NCBI RefSeq assembly: GCF_036985505.1
Contig: NZ_BTGQ01000005.1
Span: forward strand, 62,001 to 126,000
Direction of reading: 5' to 3'
Source: Croceitalea sp947503285
GTDB taxonomy: Bacteria > Bacteroidota > Bacteroidia > Flavobacteriales > Flavobacteriaceae
Length of the DNA: 64,000 nucleotides
Part shown: one piece after another, positions 52,822 through 61,768 of the stretch
Numbering within the stretch: position 1 is the first letter of the stretch
Layout: every line of letters starts with the position of its first letter
Notes under the pieces: generated by a model
What the model saw: the letters and a program-made list of their open reading frames with translations, nothing else
Told to the model about the DNA's origin: nothing
The model's database searches: none
Program-made: the position numbers and the translations under genes

Positions 52822-53571
52822 CTAAGCGTTGCGTTTATCCTCTTTTAAATCATGAAGAATTAAGTTCCTTACCTCTTCACGCAATATTGAGGTGCTTTCT
52901 GATTTCAACAGGTCGGTATTGAAGAAATTATGGACCTTGACCCTTAAAGTACCAGGATTCCCACTAAAAAATGACCATGAAAAACGTTTTTTGCAATCGT
53001 AAAACGTCATTGGAACGACCGGTATATTATGCGCAATGGCCATTCTAAAAGCCCCGTCTTTAAAGCTGTCGAGCACTATTTCTTCGTCAGGAACGCCTCC
53101 TTCAGGAAAAATACAGATACCTAAGTGTTGTTTTAAGCGGTTTTGCACACTGCGATAAACCGCTATTCTACTTTTGGGATCTTTTCTATCTACCAAAATA
53201 CATACCCGTTTGTAGAAAAACCCAAATAGCGGAATCGTGGCCAATTCTTTTTTTCCCACAAAAACAAAGGGATTTTTGCTAATATAAAGCATCAACATAA
53301 TATCCAACATACTCGTATGGTTGGCAACCAACATGTAACTTTTATCTTTTTGCAAATGCTGTTGCCAAACTATTTTAGGTGGACAGCCCATTCCAAAAAG
53401 TATTGGTTTGGCCCATAGGTTCCTTGCCAGCCAAAAAAACTGGTGGTATGTTTTTTGTGATAGCGTAGTCGCTACCAAAAATGGCAAAAACACGATAATC
53501 GGAAGGGCGACCAATAGGTAAAACCAGACCCTGTATAGTGTGAAACCAATATTCTTGATAAATCGTAGCAC
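52822..53571 (-). CDS. plsC: 1-acyl-sn-glycerol-3-phosphate acyltransferase family protein
   Basis: 249-residue membrane-bound acyltransferase making phosphatidic acid (PlsC/LPLAT). Two hydrophobic segments (about 10-40) precede the catalytic NHTSMLD (HxxxxD) near 79-85; KKELATIPLFGFFYKR, CIFPEGGVPDEE (substrate-binding FPEG) near 151-162 and IPVVPMTFYDCKKRF near 180-194 follow in the normal order. A TACTTTTG box (53576-53583, minus strand) sits directly before the start, so the leader is very short. Divergent from trpS. Confidence 0.9.
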   Translation of the reverse strand: MLRFIKNIGFTLYRVWFYLLVALPIIVFLPFLVATTLSQKTYHQFFWLARNLWAKPILFGMGCPPKIVWQQHLQKDKSYMLVANHTSMLDIMLMLYISKNPFVFVGKKELATIPLFGFFYKRVCILVDRKDPKSRIAVYRSVQNRLKQHLGICIFPEGGVPDEEIVLDSFKDGAFRMAIAHNIPVVPMTFYDCKKRFSWSFFSGNPGTLRVKVHNFFNTDLLKSESTSILREEVRNLILHDLKEDKRNA

Positions 53572-53667
53572 TTTTCAAAAGTAGAATTTTCAAAAAACAA
53601 CGGTATCAAATTACCTTTCTTTTTTAATAAAATCTGGATTGTTACATTTACGGTCGAAAACAAGTTT

Positions 53668-54636
53668 ATGGCAAGGATCTTAACGGGTATTCAAAGTACT
53701 GGAGTACCGCATTTGGGTAATATTTTAGGAGCTATTGTTCCGGCCATCGAAATGGCAAAAGACGTTGATAATGAGTCTTTTCTCTTTATTGCAGACATGC
53801 ATTCCCTAACCCAGATAAAAAACGGTGAAGAATTGCGACAGAACACCTATGCCACTGCTGCAACATGGCTCGCTTTCGGATTGGATATCGAGAAAACCAT
53901 TTTCTACAGACAAAGTGATGTGCCGCAGGTTACAGAGCTTGCATGGTATCTCAGCTGCTTTTTCCCGTACCAACGGTTGACATTGGCGCATTCTTTTAAA
54001 GATAAAGCCGACAGGTTGGAAGACGTGAATGCCGGTCTTTTTAGCTACCCCATGCTAATGGCTGCGGACATCTTGCTTTATGATGCCGAAATAGTCCCCG
54101 TTGGCAAAGACCAGTCACAGCATTTAGAGATGACCCGTGACGTAGCTTCAAGGTTCCATCATGTTTTTGGGGAGACTTTTGTGATGCCCGAGACCAAATT
54201 ACAGGAAAACACCATGTACGTACCTGGTACGGACGGTGCAAAAATGAGCAAAAGCAAGGGCAATATTATCAACCTTTTTCAGCCCGATAAAAAACTACGA
54301 AAACAGCTTATGGGGATAGTTACCGATAGCACCCCTATAGAAGATCCAAAAGATCCTACCAACGACAATGTATTTGCCCTATTTAAATTACTGGCGTCGC
54401 AAGAAGAAATTGAAGCCATGAGTGCCAATTATCTGGCTGGCAATTACGGTTATGGCCATGCCAAGCAAGAACTTTTTGAGGCTATCATCGAGAAATTTAA
54501 AGAACCTCGTGAAAAGTTTGAATATTACATGAACAACTTAAATGAGGTTGACGAAGCTTTGGCCAAAGGAGCTAGAAAAGCTTCAAAAGTTGCTGATGGA
54601 GTGTTAGCTAGGGTGAGGGCAAAAGTGGGATACTAA
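53668..54636 (+). CDS. trpS: Tryptophanyl-tRNA synthetase
   Basis: 322-residue class I aminoacyl-tRNA synthetase. The HIGH-like motif is GVPHLGNILG near 12-21 and KMSKS is GAKMSKSKGN near 190-199; DKADRLEDVNAGLFSYPMLMAADILLYDAEIVPVGKDQSQH gives the Trp/ATP-binding region. Length normal. Single gene. A palindromic CCCCTCC/GGAGGGG element (54648-54664) follows, which could help end transcription. Confidence 0.96.
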   Translation: MARILTGIQSTGVPHLGNILGAIVPAIEMAKDVDNESFLFIADMHSLTQIKNGEELRQNTYATAATWLAFGLDIEKTIFYRQSDVPQVTELAWYLSCFFPYQRLTLAHSFKDKADRLEDVNAGLFSYPMLMAADILLYDAEIVPVGKDQSQHLEMTRDVASRFHHVFGETFVMPETKLQENTMYVPGTDGAKMSKSKGNIINLFQPDKKLRKQLMGIVTDSTPIEDPKDPTNDNVFALFKLLASQEEIEAMSANYLAGNYGYGHAKQELFEAIIEKFKEPREKFEYYMNNLNEVDEALAKGARKASKVADGVLARVRAKVGY

Positions 54637-54647
54637 GCCTCCCCCAA

Positions 54648-54664
54648 CCCCTCCAATGGAGGGG
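54648..54664. repeat. REP-like CCCCTCC-AAT-GGAGGGG palindrome
   Basis: Perfect 7-nt arms directly downstream of trpS with no T-run, of the type common between flavobacterial genes. Confidence 0.5.
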
Positions 54665-54989
54665 AATTAGTTTGGTACTGCTATCCCTAATACTAAGGTA
54701 ATATGATTGTAACTGTTGGCATATGATCAGTTGCAAAGAAAATTACAACTTTTTATGAGGGACTACCTATTCGTTTCTTTTCTAGCCAATGCAAAAACGA
54801 AATTAGTAGTAACCATTCATTGCTGAAGCTTGTTCAAAGAAATGAACAAATGAAAAAACATCTTTTCGGCAGGAATTTTTGCCCTACAAACGAGTTTACA
54901 GGCTAACTAACAATCTTAAAAACATCATTTACCTTTAGTCCTTTAAATACAACCGTTCTTCGGACACTGAATATAGGGGTTAAACTACT
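54665..54989. other. Non-coding AT-rich gap
   Basis: I see no gene, tRNA or strong structure here. A TTGTAACTG / CAGTTGC-type near-repeat at about 54707-54735 is weak. Confidence 0.3.
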
Positions 54990-55199
54990 TCAAAAAAGGC
55001 TATTTTCATCTTTTGTCAGATATGTGGTAGGTCGTCGATTCAAATAAAACAATTCACCACTATGGAAAACTTGGGTTTTACGTGAAATTACCCTTCCAGT
55101 AAAAAGTAGGCCGATGAATAGTACCAATATACCGTCTAAAATACCCCAAATGCAGAATACCCGTTCTGTCTTAGGGTTCTTCGATAATCGGTTATACAA
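54990..55199 (-). CDS. Doubtful short membrane protein downstream of dprA
   Basis: A 69-residue frame from a TTG at 55199 has one convincing hydrophobic helix (IWGILDGILVLFIGLLFTG near 18-36), followed by a basic tail. It is followed by no terminator, has no ATG and no family I recognise. It may be a remnant of a membrane protein. It lies 13 nt downstream of dprA on the same strand. Confidence 0.25.
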   Translation of the reverse strand: MYNRLSKNPKTERVFCIWGILDGILVLFIGLLFTGRVISRKTQVFHSGELFYLNRRPTTYLTKDENSLF

Positions 55200-55211
55200 T
55201 GACCCACAAAT

Positions 55212-56315
55212 CTAAATTGCCTCGAACAACTTACCGGGCAACGGACGAATCACACCTTTCATCTCCATGTTCAATAAGGTTGCCGAAACTTTAAAAATGG
55301 GCAGATTACATGCTAAAGCAACGGTATCAAGTACTTGTTTTCCGTTTAACTGTAAGTAGGAGTAGATAGACTGTTCTGTGCTATCCAGCTCAATAAAGAG
55401 CTGTTTTTGGTGGGGCTGTTTTCGCCTTTCATCGATTCGCCATCCCAATAAATACACCAAATCTGCGGCTGAGGTCAAGAGTTGTGCCTTCTGTTGTTTG
55501 ATTAGATTATTGCATCCCAAACTGTATTTGTCCGTAGCGCGGCCGGGTACCGCGAATACATCACGATTATAGCCATGGGCCATGTCGGCAGTAACCAAAC
55601 TACCCCCTTTTTCAGCAGATTCAACTACTACGGTTGCCTCGCTCAATCCGGCGATAATACGATTTCGCTTTAGAAAATTCTCCCTTTCTGGGTTCGTATT
55701 ACTCCAGAACTCCGTAAAAAACCCACCGTTTGCATCAATATCGGCCACATATTTCTTATGGGCCTTCGGATAAATCTGATTCAATCCATGGGCCAAGCAA
55801 CCAATGGTCTGTAGGCCATGTTCCATGGCGGCCCGTTGAATCGCAATATCGACCCCGTAAGCGAAACCACTAACAATTACAGGATTTAAAGGAGCTATAT
55901 CCGCTATGAATTTTTCACAAAATGCCTGTCCATAACTGGTAATTTTTCTTGTACCGACGACACTGATTATCCTTCTTTCTTTAAGCTCGATAGTACCCGA
56001 TTGAAAAAGTAGGATTGGGCCATCAAAGCAATGCTTTAATTTACTGGGATACTTATCGTCAAGAAAATAGTGATAATCGATGGCATTAGCTTGTATAAAC
56101 CGTAGCTCGGCTTCAGCGGCCTCTAGATATACTTTGGCGTGAAGTCCGCTTAAGGTAGCGGTACCAACCCCATCTATTTTGAGAAGATGTTGTTTTTTCT
56201 CTTGAAAAATAGCCGTTGCGCTTCCACACCGTTCCAATAACTTTTTTGCGATCACATCCCCGATATTAGGAATTTGCTGTAATCGCAGTAAGGCTATTAG
56301 CTCATTTTCAGACAT
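55212..56315 (-). CDS. dprA: DNA processing protein DprA
   Basis: 367-residue DprA/Smf, which loads RecA on incoming single-stranded DNA in natural transformation. An N-terminal helix-hairpin-helix-like part (LRLQQIPNIGDVIAKKLLERCG near 11-32) is followed by the Rossmann-like core: VVGTRKITSYGQAF near 118-131, VSGFAYGVDIAIQRAA near 146-161, GLNQIYPKAHKKY and ERENFLKRNRIIAGLSEATVVVESAEKGGSLVTADMA. A C-terminal winged-helix domain (TVALACNLPIFKVSATLLNMEMKGVI) is present. Suggests competence genes exist, but none are adjacent. Confidence 0.95.
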   Translation of the reverse strand: MSENELIALLRLQQIPNIGDVIAKKLLERCGSATAIFQEKKQHLLKIDGVGTATLSGLHAKVYLEAAEAELRFIQANAIDYHYFLDDKYPSKLKHCFDGPILLFQSGTIELKERRIISVVGTRKITSYGQAFCEKFIADIAPLNPVIVSGFAYGVDIAIQRAAMEHGLQTIGCLAHGLNQIYPKAHKKYVADIDANGGFFTEFWSNTNPERENFLKRNRIIAGLSEATVVVESAEKGGSLVTADMAHGYNRDVFAVPGRATDKYSLGCNNLIKQQKAQLLTSAADLVYLLGWRIDERRKQPHQKQLFIELDSTEQSIYSYLQLNGKQVLDTVALACNLPIFKVSATLLNMEMKGVIRPLPGKLFEAI

Positions 56316-56420
56316 GAAATCTTATACTTTAGTTTTCCACAAAATACACAAATTAGAATGTTAATAAAAAGTTATGCGCACTATTTTGTGATAGGTCAAT
56401 TTTTGTAATATTTGCCACCA

Positions 56421-57374
56421 ATGAGGGTGGAACACTATATAGAGGAATTATTGTATCGGTACAACTGTGTGGTCATGCCTGGTTTTGGGGCATTTCTGGC
56501 GCAAACCACTTCTGCCCGTATTGATTCGACAAGCAACACCCTATACCCGCCCACCAAAATCATCTCTTTCAACGAGCAACTTTCGAAAAATGATGGCCTT
56601 CTGGTGTCTTACGTTTCGAAAGCGAAAAAGCTGTCTTATGAGGATATGCTCGAAGAAATCAGCGAGACCTCTATCAAATGGAAGGAGACCTTGGAAAAAG
56701 GTGAGGCAATTGAATTGTTTGGCATTGGGAAACTAACCCTCAGCGCCGAACATAAAATTCAGTTCAAGCCTGAGGACAAAATAAACTACCTCACATCGTC
56801 TTTTGGATTGTCTCCGTTTGGTTCAACGCCTATAGTAAGAGAAGAACTAAAAGAAGAGGTCGAAGCGATAGAAGAACGCGTACCCTTTATCATTACTCCA
56901 GAGAAAAGGGAAACATCAGTATATCGGCCTTTACTTAAAGTTGCCGCTATAGGTTTATTATTGTTTTCATTAGGTATCAGTTCGTATCAGTTTTACCTAC
57001 AAAACCATAAAAAACAAGAGTTGGTACGGCAAACCGCTCAAGAAGAGGTCTCTAAGCATATACAAGAGGCCACCTTTTTTGATAGTGCACCCATGGAGCT
57101 ACCGGCAATTGCATTGAACATTACTAAAACAGCGCCTTACAAGGGGCCTTTGCATCACGTTATCGCTGGGGCTTTTAGAATTAAGGACAATGCGGACAAA
57201 AAAGTGGCCCAACTAAAGCAAGAAGGTTATGATGCCCAGTATATTGGTTTGAATAAATTTGGATTGCATCAAGTCGCTTATTCCAGTTTCCCTGATAACA
57301 GAGAAGCGCTTCGCCTCTATCGGCAAATCAAACGTACCATTTCTACTGATGTTTGGATTCTTTCTGAGAAATAA
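56421..57374 (+). CDS. HU-like domain / TM / SPOR domain fusion protein
   Basis: 317 residues from the ATG at 56421; an upstream TTG is less likely. Residues about 1-130 are a pair of HU-like (CCDC81-type bacterial HU) domains, with HYIEELLYRYNCVVMPGFGAFLAQ near 4-27 and YEDMLEEISETSIKWKETLEKGEAIELFGIGKL. A hydrophobic helix at about 175-195 (VAAIGLLLFSLGISSYQFYL) is followed by a linker and a C-terminal SPOR domain (HHVIAGAFRIKDNADKKVAQLKQEGYDAQYIG near 241-272). SPOR domains bind denuded septal peptidoglycan, so a link between chromosome and division site is plausible. Divergent from dprA. Confidence 0.85.
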   Translation: MRVEHYIEELLYRYNCVVMPGFGAFLAQTTSARIDSTSNTLYPPTKIISFNEQLSKNDGLLVSYVSKAKKLSYEDMLEEISETSIKWKETLEKGEAIELFGIGKLTLSAEHKIQFKPEDKINYLTSSFGLSPFGSTPIVREELKEEVEAIEERVPFIITPEKRETSVYRPLLKVAAIGLLLFSLGISSYQFYLQNHKKQELVRQTAQEEVSKHIQEATFFDSAPMELPAIALNITKTAPYKGPLHHVIAGAFRIKDNADKKVAQLKQEGYDAQYIGLNKFGLHQVAYSSFPDNREALRLYRQIKRTISTDVWILSEK

Positions 57375-57408
57375 CCCCACTTAATTCAAATCACAGCTAC
57401 ATCTTCAA

Positions 57409-57416
57409 TATCTTTG
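57409..57416 (+). promoter_or_regulatory. -7 box of the thioesterase gene
   Basis: TATCTTTG overlaps a TTG at 57414 that could be read as a start, which favours the downstream ATG at 57432 as the true start. Confidence 0.4.
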
Positions 57417-57431
57417 CGCAAAATTCCTAAA

Positions 57432-57944
57432 ATGCGGGTAAAGACTCCTAAAGAATCAAGAACCATTATGACCGATATGGTCTTGCCTAGTGAAACCAAT
57501 CCTTTGAACAACCTGTTTGGGGGAGAACTCTTGGCACGTATGGATCGGGCCGCAAGTATTTCGGCACGTCGGCACAGCCGTCGAATTACCGTCACTGCCT
57601 CGGTAAACCATGTGGCATTTAATAGGTCAGTGCCCTTAGGTAGTGTAGTAACGGTCGAAGCCAGTGTTTCTAGGGCTTTTAAAACCTCAATGGAAATCTT
57701 TATCGATGTTTGGATGGAAGATCGCTTCACGGGGGAACGTACCAAGGCCAACGAGGCCATTTACACCTTTGTTGCCGTAGATGAAACCGGAACGCCTACC
57801 GAAGTGCCGCCTTTAGAGCCTGAAACTGAAATCGAAAAGGAGCGTTATGCTGCCGCCTTACGTAGAAAGCAACTTAGCCTAGTGCTTGCCGGAAAAATGA
57901 AGCCCTCAGAGGCAACTGAGCTCAGGGCACTTTTCATGCAATGA
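57432..57944 (+). CDS. Acyl-CoA thioesterase (hotdog fold)
   Basis: 170-residue hotdog-fold hydrolase that releases CoA from acyl-CoA. Start ATG at 57432 chosen because a -7 box overlaps the earlier TTG. The conserved NPLNNLFGGELLARMDRAASISARRHSRR near 23-51 (active-site Asn/Asp region) and VTASVNHVAFNRSVPLGSVVTVEASV near 54-79 place it with the YciA/BFIT group of cytosolic acyl-CoA thioesterases. Convergent with the aldo/keto reductase with a gap of 1 nt and no terminator between them. Confidence 0.9.
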   Translation: MRVKTPKESRTIMTDMVLPSETNPLNNLFGGELLARMDRAASISARRHSRRITVTASVNHVAFNRSVPLGSVVTVEASVSRAFKTSMEIFIDVWMEDRFTGERTKANEAIYTFVAVDETGTPTEVPPLEPETEIEKERYAAALRRKQLSLVLAGKMKPSEATELRALFMQ

Positions 57945-57945
57945 T

Positions 57946-58782
57946 TTAAAAATCAAAATCATTGGGGTCTGGGCCAAAGCGCTTCCCTTTATGCATAGCA
58001 TCAAGTAAAGCAATATCTTCGGTAGCTAATTCGAAATCAAAAATCGCGGCGTTAGCTATAATACGTTCTTTTTTTGAGGACTTAGGAATAGTGATTACCC
58101 CTTTTTGTAAATTCCATCGCAACACAATTTGGGCAATGGACTTTCCGTACTTATCGGCAAGTTGTTTGAACTCCTCCATTTTGAACACCCTTCCCTGCAT
58201 CATTGGGGACCAAGCTTCGTATTGAATTCCTTTTTCATTACAGAAATCAATAAGGTCTTGCTGTACTAAAAAAGGATGGAACTCCATTTGATTCACCATC
58301 GGTACGACTTCAGCATCTTTAAGTAAGTCTTCTAAATGGTGTTGCATAAAATTACTTACTCCAATGGCACGAACCTTCTTCTGATGATATAAGTGTTCCA
58401 AGGCCCTCCAAGTCTCTTTATACTTGCCTGCCACGGGCCAATGGATAAGGTACAGATCGAGATAGTCAAAGCCCAAACGATTTAAACTGTCATTAAAAGC
58501 CCTTAAGGTATGCTCGTAACCCTGATCAGAATTCCAAACCTTGCTGACCACGAATACGTTTTCACGATCAACAGTACTCTCTGCAATACCTTGACCAACA
58601 CCTTCTTCGTTTTTGTATATAGAAGCCGTATCTATATGGCGATAACCTTCATCCAACGCCCATTTCACGGCATTGATTACTTCTTGACCGTCTTCAGATA
58701 GATAGACCCCCAAGCCGAAATATGGCATTTTCACCCCATTATTCAATGTAAACGTACCTTGTAAATCCGTAATTTTTTCCAT
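57946..58782 (-). CDS. Aldo/keto reductase
   Basis: 278-residue NADPH-dependent oxidoreductase with an (alpha/beta)8 barrel. The catalytic tetrad is visible: Asp and Tyr in GYRHIDTASIYKNEEGVG near 46-63, Lys in VVSKVW near 77-82 and His in LYLIHWPVAG near 109-118. The NADPH-binding C-terminus has ITIPKSSKKERIIANAAIF near 230-248. Substrate unknown. Last gene of the minus-strand envelope operon, 4 nt after the EnvC-like gene; the link to the envelope is unclear. Confidence 0.92.
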   Translation of the reverse strand: MEKITDLQGTFTLNNGVKMPYFGLGVYLSEDGQEVINAVKWALDEGYRHIDTASIYKNEEGVGQGIAESTVDRENVFVVSKVWNSDQGYEHTLRAFNDSLNRLGFDYLDLYLIHWPVAGKYKETWRALEHLYHQKKVRAIGVSNFMQHHLEDLLKDAEVVPMVNQMEFHPFLVQQDLIDFCNEKGIQYEAWSPMMQGRVFKMEEFKQLADKYGKSIAQIVLRWNLQKGVITIPKSSKKERIIANAAIFDFELATEDIALLDAMHKGKRFGPDPNDFDF

Positions 58783-58786
58783 GTAC

Positions 58787-60007
58787 TTATAATCGATAGA
58801 CCCAATCTTCAGGATTGAGTTTTTTAGTGTCTTGATATAAATAGAATTTTAACTTGGTCGAACTGTCAAACCGATTGGTATAAACCTCACCAAGTGCTTC
58901 TTTTGCGGCCACTTTATCCCCTTTCTTTACATAAATTTTCGAGAGGTTGTAATACATACTAATATAATTACCATGCCTTAGGTACACTCCCTTGACCCCA
59001 TTTTTGTTGGTGAATATGGTCATTACCTCGCCTTCAAAAATAGCCCTTGCCTCTGCGCCTTTATCGGTCGCAATGATCACCCCATTGTTTTGATGTTTGA
59101 TACCAGGATATACCTTATCTGCATAAACCCCGAATCCTTGGCTTTTGACCCCCTTTTCCACTGGCCAGATCAACTTGCCCTTATTGGATGAAAAGTTAGA
59201 TGCTATCAATTTGGCCTCAGGTGTCAGGGCAAATGATGTTTTACTGCTACTACCTGACTTTTTATTTGAGCTCGCTATTGCACTTCGTATCAATTTTTCT
59301 ATTTCCCGGTCGATTCTTCTGGCTTCCTTCTTCTTATCATCTATGGCAGCGGCATATTTACTTTCGTTCTGTCGAATACTTTTTAACAAGGCTTTCTGTG
59401 ACGCTATCTCGGCATATAAATTCTTTTTTACCTTTGTGTTTTCGGCAATTAATCGGTCTTTTACCTTACGCTGTTGTACCAAATCTTTATTGCGTACCGC
59501 CAACTCTTCCGTTTTGGTCATAATTTCCAAACCCTGTTTCTTACGATGGTTAGCGTACTGCTTCATATACTGCATACGCTTAAAAGCCTGGAAAAAATTA
59601 TCTGAAGACAACAAAAACATTAGTCTGTTTCCGTTTAGCTTGTTTTGATATGATTTTTGAATCAACTGGGCATAATCCTTCTTTAAAAACTCTAGGTCTT
59701 CCCTTAATTTTCCAATACTTCTGATGTTGGCATTGATCTGTCGATTCAATAAATTCGATTGTTGGTTGGTGACCCTAATCAACTCTTGGCTGATATTCAC
59801 TTTTCTATCAATCGCATCCATCTGCTCTAAAACACTTCCCTTTTCCTTTTTTTCGGCAAAAAGTAACCGATTCATTTCCTTGATCTCATTTTGAAGCCGA
59901 GTGCGTTTTGCTTCCAGGGCTTTTTGCTCGCTCGTTTGGGAAAACGACATTTTAATTGCAAACAAGGCAACTAGTAGAAAAAAATAATATGGTTTTGAAA
60001 TTGGCAT
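58787..60007 (-). CDS. EnvC-like murein hydrolase activator (LytM/M23 domain)
   Basis: 406-residue exported protein (signal peptide of about 23 residues ending MSFSQ). Two coiled-coil blocks (about 25-245, rich in K, E, Q and R) precede a C-terminal LytM/M23 domain (about 275-406: LIWPVEKGVKSQGFG, HQNNGVIIATDKG, YLRHGNYISMYYNL). The M23 zinc ligands are not intact (HxxxD and HxH are replaced by N and YYN-type residues). It is therefore probably a non-enzymatic activator of an amidase, like EnvC/NlpD. Spacing of 1 nt from the DUF4292 gene indicates one operon. Confidence 0.85.
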   Translation of the reverse strand: MPISKPYYFFLLVALFAIKMSFSQTSEQKALEAKRTRLQNEIKEMNRLLFAEKKEKGSVLEQMDAIDRKVNISQELIRVTNQQSNLLNRQINANIRSIGKLREDLEFLKKDYAQLIQKSYQNKLNGNRLMFLLSSDNFFQAFKRMQYMKQYANHRKKQGLEIMTKTEELAVRNKDLVQQRKVKDRLIAENTKVKKNLYAEIASQKALLKSIRQNESKYAAAIDDKKKEARRIDREIEKLIRSAIASSNKKSGSSSKTSFALTPEAKLIASNFSSNKGKLIWPVEKGVKSQGFGVYADKVYPGIKHQNNGVIIATDKGAEARAIFEGEVMTIFTNKNGVKGVYLRHGNYISMYYNLSKIYVKKGDKVAAKEALGEVYTNRFDSSTKLKFYLYQDTKKLNPEDWVYRL

Positions 60008-60008
60008 A

Positions 60009-60788
60009 TTACTTCAATACGATCTCTTTTAATCCTTTTGGTATTCTGTAGGGAAAATTCAATTGTTTATCGAACTCCATACTTTTATAGTCCAATGCAA
60101 TTGTATTTACTTGTTCATCACTTACTGCTTCAATGGCGATGGTATTCGGTATCACTTTACTATCAACTTCTTGATAGGAATATTGCATTTTCAAAAAACG
60201 GTTTTTCCAAGGTTGTGATAGTTCTTGTCTGGTAATTTTAAAATACTTCGGTTCTAAAAAAAACAAAATCTTGTAAAGGTCATTTTGCTTTTTAGGCTTA
60301 AGACCGTAAGCGTCCCCTTCATTAATGGCTACATATTTTTCCGTTCTTAGATCCAATAGGGCGTTGCCAATTAATAGGTTCTGCAGTTTGATAAAATCGA
60401 CTTCCGTTCCTAAAATACCACTTAAATAACTAAAGTCTCCTTCAAAATATTCTCCTTCAAGCTTGTTATAAAAAGACACCTTGTTCGGCGTGATATGAGC
60501 TTTCACGATACCCAATGGTGCACTTATCCATATGACCTCATCTTTTTTTATGCGCATACTCACACTCACCCCCTGCGAGTTTTCCCCATCGGAATAATCG
60601 ATTTTGACCTTTCCCCTAAGGGTTTGGAAATCTTGTTGGTTTTGATAGTGGTTTTGGATGATCTTTTTTGGCGACAAAGCGGTATCGACCGCTCCTGAAC
60701 CGATTGATTTGGTCGATTTACAAGAGGCTATGGAAAGGATTAAAATCACCATACCCAATTTTTTAAGGTGCTTGTGAAAGGCCAACAT
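60009..60788 (-). CDS. DUF4292 lipoprotein
   Basis: 259-residue lipoprotein: lipobox IASC near residue 23, then KSTKSIG without acidic residues, so it probably faces the periplasm. The DUF4292 family core is seen as FQTLRGKVKIDYSDGENSQGVSVSMRIKKDEVIWISAPLGIVKAHITPNKVSFYNKLEGEYFEGDF. LolA/LolB-like lipoprotein-binding folds have been proposed for this family by its beta-sheet pattern; by eye that fits. It is bracketed by TPR and EnvC-like genes with 1-nt gaps. Confidence 0.85.
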   Translation of the reverse strand: MLAFHKHLKKLGMVILILSIASCKSTKSIGSGAVDTALSPKKIIQNHYQNQQDFQTLRGKVKIDYSDGENSQGVSVSMRIKKDEVIWISAPLGIVKAHITPNKVSFYNKLEGEYFEGDFSYLSGILGTEVDFIKLQNLLIGNALLDLRTEKYVAINEGDAYGLKPKKQNDLYKILFFLEPKYFKITRQELSQPWKNRFLKMQYSYQEVDSKVIPNTIAIEAVSDEQVNTIALDYKSMEFDKQLNFPYRIPKGLKEIVLK

Positions 60789-60789
60789 A

Positions 60790-61728
60790 TTAAAATCCGG
60801 GTTTTATCTTACTAAGGTACTCATTTGCCTTAGAGAAATTATTTGTCTTCTGGTAAGCGTCTGAAAGGGTTTGATAAATTTTATTTGCCAAAGCGGTATT
60901 CTCGAATAAATAATCGAGGGAAGACTGTAAAACGTCTATTGCCTGGGTGCTCTTGTTGTTTTTATGGAGCGCTAATCCATAGGCATAATAAAAATAGGGT
61001 TGTAACGGATAGGTTTCTACAGCATCTTTGGCCCGTTGTTCGACCATACGAAACTGCCCCAAGCGTATTTGCTGTTCCAAATTCATTTCCAAGACTTTTA
61101 CAGGATCATTATTCACGACTATTTGACCTGTACTTTTGACCGAAGGCGATTGCTTGGGTTTCGCCATGGAGTCTTGAATCTTAAGGGTTAATTCCTCTGT
61201 AAAATCCGATTTGGACAGGCCTTTCAAAATAGTCAAGGCATCGGTATACTTTTTACGTTTATAGTAGATTAAGGCCAGGTTCTTCTGAAGTTGGCCGTCA
61301 TCAAATGGAATATCGGTTTTTACTGCGTCAATAGTATTGGATTGTTTATCAAGAATAGCGATCAAGGTATCTAAAAACCAGTAATTGGAAGGTTCTACAA
61401 CCAATGATTCAATGGCATATTGCTGTGCAGATAGGTATTTCTTGTCAAGCAGATAGGTCTTGGCCAATTCATGGTCAATTACGGTGTTTTCGGCATCAAG
61501 CGTTTTGCATTTTAAAAAGAGGTTGGCCGCGCGATCGTAATTCTGGATTCCTTTTTGCTTTAAGGCCTCAAAGAACGTTTCTTGAAACTCATCGGTATAT
61601 TCTTCGAGGAACACTTCAGAACTTTCTTCTACATCAATGGTTTTACCTGGTTCTTCTTGGGCATGGCAAGTACCCCAGACCAAAAGGTAATAGGCAACAA
61701 GCATTCCATATAAGAACCATTTTTTCAT
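60790..61728 (-). CDS. TPR-repeat exported protein
   Basis: 312-residue protein with a signal peptide of about 23 residues (CHAQE) and at least five tetratricopeptide-like repeats, e.g. GIQNYDRAANLFLKCKTLD near 59-77, KYLSAQQYAIESLVVEPSNYW near 97-117, KYTDALTILKGLSKSD near 158-173 and NFSKANEYLSKIKPGF at the end. TPR proteins scaffold other proteins; here a periplasmic scaffold for the envelope operon is likely. Gap of 1 nt to DUF4292. Confidence 0.85.
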   Translation of the reverse strand: MKKWFLYGMLVAYYLLVWGTCHAQEEPGKTIDVEESSEVFLEEYTDEFQETFFEALKQKGIQNYDRAANLFLKCKTLDAENTVIDHELAKTYLLDKKYLSAQQYAIESLVVEPSNYWFLDTLIAILDKQSNTIDAVKTDIPFDDGQLQKNLALIYYKRKKYTDALTILKGLSKSDFTEELTLKIQDSMAKPKQSPSVKSTGQIVVNNDPVKVLEMNLEQQIRLGQFRMVEQRAKDAVETYPLQPYFYYAYGLALHKNNKSTQAIDVLQSSLDYLFENTALANKIYQTLSDAYQKTNNFSKANEYLSKIKPGF

Positions 61729-61768
61729 AACACTACAAACCTATGATGGGGTTACCCCTTAATCCTCT

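Noticed and set aside
59145..59648. 167-codon plus-strand frame inside the EnvC-like gene
   Set aside because: Antisense to a long coiled-coil coding region, whose repetitive codons make open frames on the other strand.
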